Assembly (NCBI RefSeq): GCF_007096885.1
Contig: NZ_VJNO01000012.1
Span: forward strand, 62,001 to 126,000
Origin: Streptomyces sp. 130
GTDB taxonomy: Bacteria > Actinomycetota > Actinomycetes > Streptomycetales > Streptomycetaceae
Length of the DNA: 64,000 nt
Reading direction: 5' to 3'
The notes beneath the pieces are model-generated. The model saw only the letters and a list, made by a program, of their open reading frames with translations. It was not told where the DNA came from and ran no database searches. The position numbers and the translations under genes are program-made. Of this stretch, positions 30,526 through 38,028 are shown in pieces; position 1 is the stretch's first letter; each line of letters opens with the position of its first letter.

Positions 30526-31614
30526 TCAGGCGACACGCCGGTCGTCGATGGCGTCGGCGTCCCAGGCGATGCCGAGGCCGGGCTCGGACGGTGCGTGGGC
30601 GAGGCCGCCGTCGATCCGGATTCCGCGCTGCGTGACGGCGCGCAGCTGCGGGATGTACTCGACATAGCGGGCGTTGGGCACGGCGGCGGCCAGGCTGACG
30701 TGGATCTCCATCAGGAAGTGCGGGCAGACCTCGGCGTTGAACGCCTCAGCGAGGTGGGCCACCTTGAGCCAGGGCGTGATGCCGCCGATCCGGGCCACGT
30801 CGGGCTGCACGATGCCCGCCGCGCCGCGCTGCAGGTACTCACGGAAGTGGCCCAGCGAGTACATCGACTCCCCGACGGCCACCGGTACGGACGTCGAGGC
30901 GGCGAGCCGTTCGTGTCCCGCCACGTCCTCGGCGGGCAGCGGCTCCTCCAGCCAGCCGATGTCGTACGGCTCCAGCAGGGCGGCGCGGCGCACGGCCTCG
31001 GCACCGGTGAACGCCTGGTTGGCGTCGACCATGATGTCCAGTCCGGGGCCGACCGCCTCGCGCACGGCCCGGATGCGGGCGGCGTCCTCGCCCGGACTCG
31101 GCTTGCCCACCTTGATCTTGACGCCGGAGAACCCCTGCCGCTCGGCCTCGCGGGCACCGGCGACCAGCTCGTCCTCGCCGAGCTGGAGCCAGCCGCGCTC
31201 GGTGTCGTACACCGGTACCGCCGGCCGGGCGCCGCCCGCCACGCGCCACAGCGGCTCGCCCGCCCGCAGGCAGCGCAGATCCCACAGGGCGAGGTCCACG
31301 GCGGCGAGGCCCAGGGCGGTGAGCGCCCCCACCATCGTGGCCCGCGTGCTGTCGTACATCGTCCGCCAGGCGCCCTCGATCTCCCGGGAGTCATGGCCGG
31401 CGAGCGCGGGCAGCAGGTGGTCGCGCAGCATCGCCAGCACGGCCCGGCCGCCGGTGCCGATGGTGTACGCGTATCCGGTGCCGGTCAGGCCTTCGTCCGT
31501 CGTCACCTCCACGAAGAGCGTCTCCTGCTTGAGGAACGCCTGGGTGGCGTCGGTGCGCACCGTCTCCACCTCGATGTCGACGAGGTACGCCTCCGTCTTG
31601 ATCACTTTTGCCAC
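30526..31614 (-). CDS. Enolase-superfamily protein, mandelate-racemase subgroup (acid-sugar dehydratase candidate)
   Basis: 362 aa. An N-terminal capping domain and a C-terminal barrel show the catalytic KxK (GVKIKVG), metal ligands in MVDANQ, WLEEPL and VGES, and the Asp-His dyad in QPDVARIGG and CPHF. This is the mandelate racemase subgroup, mostly acid-sugar dehydratases or racemases. It is shorter than typical L-fuconate dehydratases, so the exact sugar is open. The GTG at 31614 follows GGAGAG. The 107-bp gap upstream holds 17-bp tandem repeats. Confidence 0.85.
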   Translation of the reverse strand: MAKVIKTEAYLVDIEVETVRTDATQAFLKQETLFVEVTTDEGLTGTGYAYTIGTGGRAVLAMLRDHLLPALAGHDSREIEGAWRTMYDSTRATMVGALTALGLAAVDLALWDLRCLRAGEPLWRVAGGARPAVPVYDTERGWLQLGEDELVAGAREAERQGFSGVKIKVGKPSPGEDAARIRAVREAVGPGLDIMVDANQAFTGAEAVRRAALLEPYDIGWLEEPLPAEDVAGHERLAASTSVPVAVGESMYSLGHFREYLQRGAAGIVQPDVARIGGITPWLKVAHLAEAFNAEVCPHFLMEIHVSLAAAVPNARYVEYIPQLRAVTQRGIRIDGGLAHAPSEPGLGIAWDADAIDDRRVA

Positions 31615-31645
31615 TGCTGCTCTCCGAGCCTTGTACGTGTAAGAG

Positions 31646-31710
31646 GTTGAAGTCGTGCAGGAGTTGAAGTCGTGCAGGGGTTGAGGTCGCGCAGGGGTTG
31701 AGGCCGCGCG
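31646..31710. repeat. 17-bp tandem repeat array (about 3.8 units)
   Basis: Units begin at 31646, 31663, 31680 and 31697 (the last partial, 14 bp), with consensus GTTGARGTCGYGCAGGG. Units 1 and 2 differ by one base; later units have more G/C changes. It fills the gap between the PanE-like and enolase genes and could be a regulatory iteron or simple slippage product. Confidence 0.8.
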
Positions 31711-31721
31711 CGGGACGCCCG

Positions 31722-32639
31722 TCAGGGGCGCGCCGCGTCGAGTGCGGCGACGAGCGCCAGGACGGTCCGGCACATGGGCACCGCGATCCCCCGGGCGTCC
31801 GCCCTGCGGACGACGGCGCCGAGGAGCCCGTCGTGTTCCATGGGCCGGCCGGCGAGGCGGTCGGCGAGCATCGAGGAGCCGGCCCCGGGCGGGCGGGCGT
31901 CGATCCAGGCGAGAGCCTCACCGGTGGCGTTCCCGGGCAGCCGGGCGCCCTCGGCCCGGCCCACCTCGGCCACCTCGGTGAGCATGGTGGCCGCCACGGC
32001 CCGTACGGCCGGGTCCGCGAAGACCTCGACGCGGCGGGAGGTGAGCGCGGTGACGGGGTTGGCGACGGCGTTGACCATGAGCTTGCGCCAGGCGGCAGTG
32101 GTGAAGTCGGCGACCGGGTCCACCCCGAGCCCGGTGCCGGCGAGCAACGGGAGGGCCCTGCGGGCCGGTTCGTCGTCGCCGATGACGAGCCCCGCCCCTT
32201 CGCCGCGCACCGAGACCCGGTTCCCGACGAGGCGTTCCGCGTTGAAGTGGACGAGCGCCGGGACCACTTGGCCGGGCGGGGCCCAGGGGGCCGCCTGCTC
32301 GCGGTGCTCGACGCCGTTCTGCGCGACGACCACCACGGTCCCGCCGCCGACGAGCCGCTTCAGCCAGGCGCGGGCCGCGTCCCCCTGGTGCAGCTTGGTC
32401 GTCACGAGGACCCAGGCGGCCGGGCGCGCCCTCGCCGGGTCGTCCTGCCAGTGCACCCGCGCCGTGCGGGTGCCCCCGTCACCGGTCTGCTCGATGCAGC
32501 GGACGGGCGCCGAGCCCGGCCGTCCGCAGAGCGTGACCGGATGCCCCCGCAGGGCGAGCCGGCCCGCCAGGGCGAGGCCGACGGCTCCCGGGCCCACGAC
32601 GGAGACCGGACCGGCTGCGGACACCCCATGCCCAGGCAC
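31722..32639 (-). CDS. Ketopantoate reductase (PanE/ApbA) family protein
   Basis: About 305 aa. The NAD(P) motif GPGAVG is near the N-terminus. VAQNGVEH and KLMVNAVANPVTALT carry the family's conserved Asn and Lys, and a C-terminal helical domain follows. As first gene of a catabolic operon it is more likely a 2-keto-acid reductase of that pathway than the pantothenate enzyme. GTG 32639 is chosen because GGAGG lies 7 bases upstream; ATG 32660 would add seven residues. Just upstream are two ATAGG-starting 10-mers 30 bp apart (32661 and 32691) that may be operator half-sites. Confidence 0.8.
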   Translation of the reverse strand: MPGHGVSAAGPVSVVGPGAVGLALAGRLALRGHPVTLCGRPGSAPVRCIEQTGDGGTRTARVHWQDDPARARPAAWVLVTTKLHQGDAARAWLKRLVGGGTVVVVAQNGVEHREQAAPWAPPGQVVPALVHFNAERLVGNRVSVRGEGAGLVIGDDEPARRALPLLAGTGLGVDPVADFTTAAWRKLMVNAVANPVTALTSRRVEVFADPAVRAVAATMLTEVAEVGRAEGARLPGNATGEALAWIDARPPGAGSSMLADRLAGRPMEHDGLLGAVVRRADARGIAVPMCRTVLALVAALDAARP

Positions 32640-32764
32640 ACTCACACCTCCACGGTTCATATAGGAAACTGTGTGGAGTTGCAGAATGCTATAGGTTTCT
32701 CGGGAAAACAACCCCCCCGCATTCGCCCGCGCCCCCTCGCGCATGGGCGCCCGGACACGCCGAA

Positions 32765-32802
32765 GGGCCGGTGCCGGCCTCTTCCGAAGCCCGCACCGGC
32801 CC
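32765..32802 (-). terminator. Terminator hairpin of the Cip1-like gene
   Basis: 10-bp perfect GGGCCGGTGC/GCACCGGCCC arms (32765-32774 and 32793-32802) lie 44 bp beyond the stop codon of the CBM2 protein gene. The rest of 32661-32845 holds the upstream region of the five-gene operon. Confidence 0.6.
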
Positions 32803-32845
32803 TGCGCGGGCCGCCCGTCTCCCGCTCGCCGGGCGCCCCGCGCCC

Positions 32846-34033
32846 TCAGCAGCCGATCGGCGCCGAGCCCACGGCCACATCGTCGAACCACAGGGTGTCG
32901 TCGCCGACCCCGTAGCTCTCCCAGCCGAGCCGCAGGGCGGTGGGCCGGGGCGGAGTGGTCCGCGAGAGCCACTGGTCGTCCACGTCACGGGTGGGTTCGC
33001 CGTCAGCGTGCAGACCGGGCACCTGCTCGTCGTTCAGCCAGGTGTCGAGCCCGGGCGCCGAGGTGTCGACCGCGAACCGCAGGCACTGCCAGCTGCCCGT
33101 CGGCAGGGGCCTGCTCAGCCCCACCCCGGTCGGGCTCTGGGCCGGGAGCGTCGCGTCGTCGGTCTCCCGGTTCCACTGGAGCGCCCCGTTCTGCCCGCCG
33201 ATCCGCAGGGCCTTGCCGCCCTGGGAGCTGTCGGGCATCGACACGAAGGCGACGTGCGCCGCCGGGAGCGCCGTGGTGTGCCGCACCCACATGCGCACGT
33301 ACAGCACGGGGCCCACTGACGACAGGTCCGCGGTGGAGGCCACGAAGGCGTGGTTGCAGTAGCCGGCCTTCCCGTCCAGCCGCAGCGAGCGCGTGCCGCT
33401 GTGCGCGATCGCGGTGTCCACGGCGGCGGTCCCGGTGCCCTGGCAGTCGGGCGCGGTGAACCGCCAGTTCCCGGCGGGGGCCGGCCCCGCTTGGTTTTCG
33501 AAGTCGTCGCAGACCACCGCGTCACCGCACTCGGCGGGGGGCGGCGTGGTGGGCGGCGGTGTCGTGGGAGGCGGCGTGGTCGGGGGTGTGGTGCCGTCGC
33601 CGCCGCAGGAGACGCCGTTGAGGGCGAAGTCGGTGGGCGCGGGGCCGCCCGACTGCGAGGTCCCCTGCACCCCGAAGGAGACGGTGCCGCCTTCGGCCAC
33701 CGCCCCGTTCCAGGCCGTGCTGACGGCGGTCACGGCGTGGCCGGTCTGCGTGACCGTGGCGTTCCAGCCGGAGGTGATGTGCTGGTCACCGGCGTACGTC
33801 CAGGTCAGCCGCCAGCTGCTGAGCGCCGGGCCCTCGTTGGTGACACGCACCTCCGCGGTGTAGCCGCCGGTCCACTCGTTGGCGGTGTAGTCGACGTCGC
33901 AGCCGGGCGCGGACTCCGCCGCCGCGGCCGGCCCCCCGGCGGGCATGGCGACGAAGAGCGACAGGGCCAGCGCCGCGGCGGCACCGGCCGCGGTCCAGGG
34001 TCTGCGCGGTAAGCGGCGGGGGTGGATGGTCAT
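32846..34033 (-). CDS. Secreted CBM2 plus Cip1-like domain protein
   Basis: 395 aa. A signal peptide of about 38 residues is followed by a CBM2 cellulose-binding domain (about 42-145) with CDVDYTANEWTGGY and the Trp residues of its binding face. A Thr/Pro linker of repeated TTPPP units (about 150-175) leads to a C-terminal jelly-roll domain with CDDFENQ, YVRMWVRHT and RIGGQNGALQWNRE. That domain resembles the fungal Cip1 cellulose-induced protein, whose role (lyase-like or cellulase-helper) is not settled. The ATG at 34033 has GGAGG upstream. A perfect CebR box sits at the promoter, so cello-oligosaccharides should induce it. Confidence 0.85.
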   Translation of the reverse strand: MTIHPRRLPRRPWTAAGAAAALALSLFVAMPAGGPAAAAESAPGCDVDYTANEWTGGYTAEVRVTNEGPALSSWRLTWTYAGDQHITSGWNATVTQTGHAVTAVSTAWNGAVAEGGTVSFGVQGTSQSGGPAPTDFALNGVSCGGDGTTPPTTPPPTTPPPTTPPPAECGDAVVCDDFENQAGPAPAGNWRFTAPDCQGTGTAAVDTAIAHSGTRSLRLDGKAGYCNHAFVASTADLSSVGPVLYVRMWVRHTTALPAAHVAFVSMPDSSQGGKALRIGGQNGALQWNRETDDATLPAQSPTGVGLSRPLPTGSWQCLRFAVDTSAPGLDTWLNDEQVPGLHADGEPTRDVDDQWLSRTTPPRPTALRLGWESYGVGDDTLWFDDVAVGSAPIGC

Positions 34034-34063
34034 GTGCGCCTCCTCGGGGGCGTGGGGAAGTGG

Positions 34064-34077
34064 TGGGAGCGCTCCCA
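34064..34077. promoter_or_regulatory. CebR box TGGGAGCGCTCCCA
   Basis: A perfect 14-bp palindrome identical to the CebR operator consensus. It lies 31 bp before the minus-strand CBM2 gene and just past a TTGACA/TGTCAT promoter pair on that strand (-35 at 34113-34108), so CebR would block initiation until cellobiose/cellotriose releases it. Confidence 0.93.
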
Positions 34078-34140
34078 TGTATGACAGCGAGTTGACGGAG
34101 CACTGTCAATACGATGACGCGGCGGGATTTCCGAGCGACC

Positions 34141-34151
34141 CGAAAGTTTCG
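34141..34151. promoter_or_regulatory. XlnR-type box CGAAAGTTTCG
   Basis: The reverse complement of CGAAACTTTCG, the palindrome known upstream of Streptomyces xylanase genes, in the 358-bp region between the Cip1-like and acetylxylan esterase genes. A weaker related segment (CTTTCGAAAT...CGAAAC) lies at 34277-34297, nearer the esterase start. It supports xylan-linked control of the esterase. Confidence 0.7.
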
Positions 34152-34391
34152 CCGCACGAGCCTCTTCCGCGAAGCCCCGGCAGCCTCGCGCGCCGGCACG
34201 ATCTTCCGGCGCACGGCCCCCCACGCCGCTGACGTGCGAAGTTGCGGCCCAAGCCCGTACAACAGGAGACCGACGCTTTCGAAATAATTGCCGAAACCAT
34301 TGACAGCCACCGGGGCGGCCCAAAAACTCCGTGCTCAGGCCCGGCCGCGCCGCCCGTGCGGCCGGAACTCCCTTTCCTGGAGGACCCCTTC

Positions 34392-35381
34392 ATGCGTCTC
34401 CGATTCCACCGCCGCCCGGCCGCCCTGGCGGCGGGGCTCGTGCTCGCCGCGGCGAGTTCCCTGGGCCTGACCGCCACGGCCGCCGCCCCGGCCCAGGCCG
34501 CCGCCTGCAACGGCTACGTGGGCCTGACGTTCGACGACGGCCCGTCCAACGACCACACCCCCGCCCTGCTCAACGCCCTCAAGCAGAACGGTCTGCGGGC
34601 CACCATGTTCAACGAGGGCCAGTTCGCCGCCTCGTACCCGGCGCAGGTGAAGGCCCAGGTCGACGCGGGCATGTGGGTCGGCAACCACAGCTACACCCAC
34701 CCCCACCTCACCCAGCAGAGCCAGGCTCAGATGGACTCGGAGATCTCCCGGACCCAGCAGGCCGTCGCGGCCGCCGGCGGCGGCACACCGAAGCTGTTCC
34801 GGCCGCCGTACGGGGAGACCAACTCCACCCTCAAGGCCGTCGAGGCCAAGTACGGCCTCACGGAGGTGATCTGGGACGTCGACTCGCAGGACTGGAACGG
34901 GGCGAGCACCGACGCGATAGTCCAGGCCGTGTCGCGCCTCTCCAGCGGCCAGGTCATCCTGATGCACGAGTGGCCCGCCAACACCCTGGCCGCCATTCCG
35001 CGCATCGCCCAGTCGCTGGCCTCCCGGGGCCTGTGCTCCGGCATGATCTCGCCGCAGACCGGGCGGGCCGTCGCACCCGACGGCAGCAGCGGCGGAGGCG
35101 ACGGCGGGAACACCGGCGGCTGCACCGCGACCCTGTCCGCCGGCCAGAGCTGGGGCGACCGCTACAACCTCAACGTCTCCGTGACGGGCTCGTCCAACTG
35201 GACGGTGACCCTGCGCCTCCCCTCCCCGGAGCGGGTGCTCACCACCTGGAACATCAGCGCCTCCTACCCCAGCGCCCAGGTGCTCGTCGCGAAGCCCAAC
35301 GGCAGCGGCAACAACTGGGGCCTGACGATCCAGACCAACGGCAACTGGACCTGGCCCACGGTCTCCTGCGCCACGGGCTGA
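34392..35381 (+). CDS. axeA: Secreted acetylxylan esterase (CE4 NodB domain plus CBM2)
   Basis: 329 aa. A signal peptide ends at AQA-A (about residue 36). The NodB polysaccharide deacetylase domain has TFDDGPS (Asp pair), NHSYTHPH (metal His pair), RPPYGE and DVDSQDW, with LMHEWP near its end. A short Gly/Ser linker (about 238-248) joins a C-terminal CBM2-like domain with the TWPTVSC end. The whole arrangement matches S. lividans AxeA, which removes acetyl groups from xylan. GGAGGA precedes the ATG at 34392. A 14-bp perfect hairpin ends the transcript. Confidence 0.93.
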   Translation: MRLRFHRRPAALAAGLVLAAASSLGLTATAAAPAQAAACNGYVGLTFDDGPSNDHTPALLNALKQNGLRATMFNEGQFAASYPAQVKAQVDAGMWVGNHSYTHPHLTQQSQAQMDSEISRTQQAVAAAGGGTPKLFRPPYGETNSTLKAVEAKYGLTEVIWDVDSQDWNGASTDAIVQAVSRLSSGQVILMHEWPANTLAAIPRIAQSLASRGLCSGMISPQTGRAVAPDGSSGGGDGGNTGGCTATLSAGQSWGDRYNLNVSVTGSSNWTVTLRLPSPERVLTTWNISASYPSAQVLVAKPNGSGNNWGLTIQTNGNWTWPTVSCATG

Positions 35382-35400
35382 ACTCCCCCGCCCCCATGGT

Positions 35401-35432
35401 GAAGCGCCCCGCACCCGCGTGCGGGGCGCTTC
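35401..35432 (+). terminator. Intrinsic terminator after the acetylxylan esterase gene
   Basis: 14-bp perfect arms (35401-35414 and 35419-35432) with a 4-base loop start 20 bp after the stop codon. Confidence 0.85.
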
Positions 35433-35444
35433 GCCGTCCCGGGC

Positions 35445-35479
35445 CGGGGTGAGCTACCGGAAACCGGTCGTTCACCCCG
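35445..35479. promoter_or_regulatory. Nested inverted repeat upstream of the GntR gene
   Basis: CGGGGTGA (35445-35452) pairs with TCACCCCG (35472-35479), with an inner ACCGG segment. A second overlapping pair, TTCACC (35471-35476) and GGTGAA (35491-35496), follows. The set lies 27-78 bp before the GntR start and is a good operator candidate for self-regulation of the urea operon regulator. Confidence 0.5.
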
Positions 35480-35522
35480 CCGTGGACTCCGGTGAAACAA
35501 CCGCTTCCTAGCGTCTTCGCCC

Positions 35523-36269
35523 ATGGACGCGACGCTGGATACGACGCTGTATACGCCCCCGGACACAGCGCGGGGCGCCGACGCGGCGCCCTCCCCCTCA
35601 CTCCGCGAGAGGGTGTACGGGCAGTTGCGCGCGGCCGTGCTCGACGGCGGGTTCGGGCCGCGCGAGCGGCTGGCCGAGACACGGCTCGCCGCACGCTTCC
35701 GCGTTTCCCGGACCCCGGTGCGCGAGGCCCTGGCGCGCCTGCTCGCGGACGGCCTGATCGAGCGCGGGGACGGCGGCTTCTTCGTCACGATCCCCGACCT
35801 GGCACAGCTGCGCGACCTTTACGAACTCCGGGTCACCCTGGAACTGCGCGGCATCGCCCGGGCCATCGACGACCCGTCCGTACGGCATGATCCGGCCGTC
35901 CTCGGGGCCGAGCTGGACCGCTGGTACGCCATGCGCGAGCGGCCACCGGACCCCGATCCCCGCTTCGTCGTCCAGGACGAGCGCTTCCACGCCGAGCTCT
36001 CCCGCGCCTCCGGAAACCCCGCGCTGACCGACGCCCTGGTGACCGTGGGCGAGCGCATCCGCCGCGTCAGGATGTACGACTTCCTCACCCCGGACCGGGT
36101 CGGCACGACCATCACGGAGCACATCGCCATCATGGAGGCCGTCCGCGACGGGCGCCTCGCCGACGGACACCGCGCTCTGCACGCCCATGTCGGCGACTCC
36201 ATGGCCGTCGTGCTCGAACGGGCCCGCCGCGCCATGACGCAGATGGCCCTGCACGCCGCCCACGTCTGA
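35523..36269 (+). CDS. GntR-family (FCD) regulator of the urea carboxylase operon
   Basis: 248 aa. The wHTH has RVYGQLRAAVLDGGFGPRERL and VSRTPVREALARLLADGL; the C-terminal FCD helical domain has LYELRVTLELRGIA and VQDERFHAELSRASGN with the metal-type Asp/His set. It lies 76 bp before the NCS1 permease gene on the same strand and is the likely sensor of the operon's substrate. The first codons contain a 12-bp tandem repeat (35531-35542 and 35543-35554) that reads as an ATAC-N6-GTAT operator-like site. The exact start codon is plausible but has a weak ribosome site. Confidence 0.87.
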   Translation: MDATLDTTLYTPPDTARGADAAPSPSLRERVYGQLRAAVLDGGFGPRERLAETRLAARFRVSRTPVREALARLLADGLIERGDGGFFVTIPDLAQLRDLYELRVTLELRGIARAIDDPSVRHDPAVLGAELDRWYAMRERPPDPDPRFVVQDERFHAELSRASGNPALTDALVTVGERIRRVRMYDFLTPDRVGTTITEHIAIMEAVRDGRLADGHRALHAHVGDSMAVVLERARRAMTQMALHAAHV

Positions 36270-36345
36270 AACCCCGGCGGCCGACGGCGTCCGCCCCGTC
36301 CTCAGCACGGCCCTCCCCCGCTCACCGCTCCCCGAGAGGCTGCCC

Positions 36346-37998
36346 ATGAGTACGACCGAACGCGCGACGTCCACCCCGCCACCCGCCGCCGGGAGCCGCG
36401 CCACGAGCGAGACCCTGGAGGACTACACCCTCCGCTTCGCGCCCCGGAGTTACCGCCGCTGGACCCCCGCCGTCGTGGCCACCACCGCCCTGGGCGGCAT
36501 CGCCTACATGGCCGACTTCTCGATCGGCGCGGGCATCGGCCTGGCCCACGGCACCGGGAACGCGCTGCTGGCCATCGCGGTCGCCGCCGTCGTCATCTTC
36601 GCCACCGGCTTCCCGCTGGCCTATTACGGCGCCCGGTACAACCTCGACCTGGACCTGATCACCCGCGGCTCCGGCTTCGGCTACTACGGCTCGGTCCTCA
36701 CGAGTGTCATCTTCGCCAGCTTCACCTTCATCTTCTTCGCCCTCGAAGGCTCGATCATGGCGCAGGGCCTGGAACTGGGCCTCGGGCTGCCGCTCTGGCT
36801 CGGCTACCTCCTCTCCACTCTGCTGGTCATCCCGCTCGTCGTCTACGGAATGTCGGCGCTCACCAAGCTCCAGGTGTGGACGACGCCCCTGTGGCTGCTG
36901 CTCATGGCCGGCCCGCTGGTCCATCTGGTCGCCACCGACCCCGGCACCGTCGACCGGTTCCTCTCGTACGCCGGAACGGACGGCGAGGGCGGCATCGACA
37001 CCGCGTCCGTGCTCCTCGGTGCCGGCGTGTGCCTCTCACTCATCGCGCAGATCGGCGAGCAGATCGACTACCTGCGCTTCATGCCGCCGAAGACCGGGGC
37101 GAACAGGCGCACCTGGTGGGCCGCCGTGGTCATGGCCGGACCCGGATGGGTGGTGCTCGGCGCGCTCAAGCAGGCCATCGGGGTGTTCCTCGCGGTGTAC
37201 GTCATCGCGGAGGTCGGAGCCGACGCCGCGCCCGAGCCGATCCAGCAGTTCCGGGGCGCCTTCGACGCGATGCTGCCGTCCTGGCTGGTCGTCCCGCTGG
37301 CCGTGGTCCTGGTCGTCATCAGCCAGATCAAGATCAACGTCACGAACGCCTACTCCGGCTCGCTCGCCTGGACCAACTCCTTCACCCGGGTCACCCGCCA
37401 CTACCCGGGCCGGCTGGTGTTCGTCCTGGTCAACCTCGGCTTCGCACTGGCGCTGATGGAGGCCGACATGTTCAGCGTCCTCAACGACATCCTCGGCTTC
37501 TACTCCAACTGCGCCATCGCCTGGATCGTCACCGTCGCCACCGACATCGGCGTCAACAAGTACCTGCTGCGGATCTCACCGCTCCGCCCCGAATTCCGCC
37601 GGGGCATGCTCTACGCGGTCAACCCCGTCGGGGTGGTCGCCTTCACCGCCGCCTCCGGCCTGTCGATCGCGATGTACTTCCACGCCCTCGGCGGCACCCT
37701 CCAGCCGTACTCCCCCGTCGCCGCCGCCGTCATCGCCTTCGTGCTGACACCCCTGGTCGCGTACGTCACCAAGGGCCGCTACTACCTGCGCCGCACCGAC
37801 GACGGGCTGGACGAGCCGATGCTGGACGCGGACGGGAACCCGAGCGCGGTGACCTACGACTGCCATGCCTGCCACCAGTCGTACGAACGCCCCGACGTCG
37901 CCGCCTGCGCCACCCATGACGCGGTCGTCTGCTCGCTCTGCCTGAGCACCGACGGCGTGGGCGGCCATGTGCTGCCCGCACAGCCGCCCCTCGCCTGA
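36346..37998 (+). CDS. NCS1-family permease with Cys-rich C-terminal tail
   Basis: 550 aa with about twelve TM helices and the NCS1 features GGIAYMADFSIGAG and NVTNAYSGSLAW. NCS1 proteins import nucleobases, hydantoins, allantoin or related ureides. The genes downstream (urea carboxylase, allophanate hydrolase) point to a urea-like or ureide substrate. The last 45 residues form an unusual metal-knuckle candidate: C506-X2-C509-X11-C521-X2-H524-X4-C529-X2-C532. AGGCTGCCC precedes the ATG. Probably co-transcribed with the next three genes, which are 30 bp away or overlapping up to the CitG-like gene. Confidence 0.88.
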   Translation: MSTTERATSTPPPAAGSRATSETLEDYTLRFAPRSYRRWTPAVVATTALGGIAYMADFSIGAGIGLAHGTGNALLAIAVAAVVIFATGFPLAYYGARYNLDLDLITRGSGFGYYGSVLTSVIFASFTFIFFALEGSIMAQGLELGLGLPLWLGYLLSTLLVIPLVVYGMSALTKLQVWTTPLWLLLMAGPLVHLVATDPGTVDRFLSYAGTDGEGGIDTASVLLGAGVCLSLIAQIGEQIDYLRFMPPKTGANRRTWWAAVVMAGPGWVVLGALKQAIGVFLAVYVIAEVGADAAPEPIQQFRGAFDAMLPSWLVVPLAVVLVVISQIKINVTNAYSGSLAWTNSFTRVTRHYPGRLVFVLVNLGFALALMEADMFSVLNDILGFYSNCAIAWIVTVATDIGVNKYLLRISPLRPEFRRGMLYAVNPVGVVAFTAASGLSIAMYFHALGGTLQPYSPVAAAVIAFVLTPLVAYVTKGRYYLRRTDDGLDEPMLDADGNPSAVTYDCHACHQSYERPDVAACATHDAVVCSLCLSTDGVGGHVLPAQPPLA

Positions 37999-38028
37999 AC
38001 CCCGGTCCCGCACCCAGGAGTTGCCGTC

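Noticed and set aside
36270..36345. Guanidine riboswitch before the NCS1/urea carboxylase operon
   Set aside because: The 76-bp gap has none of the conserved guanidine-I features and the carboxyguanidine deiminase genes are missing; urea or ureide use under GntR control is simpler.
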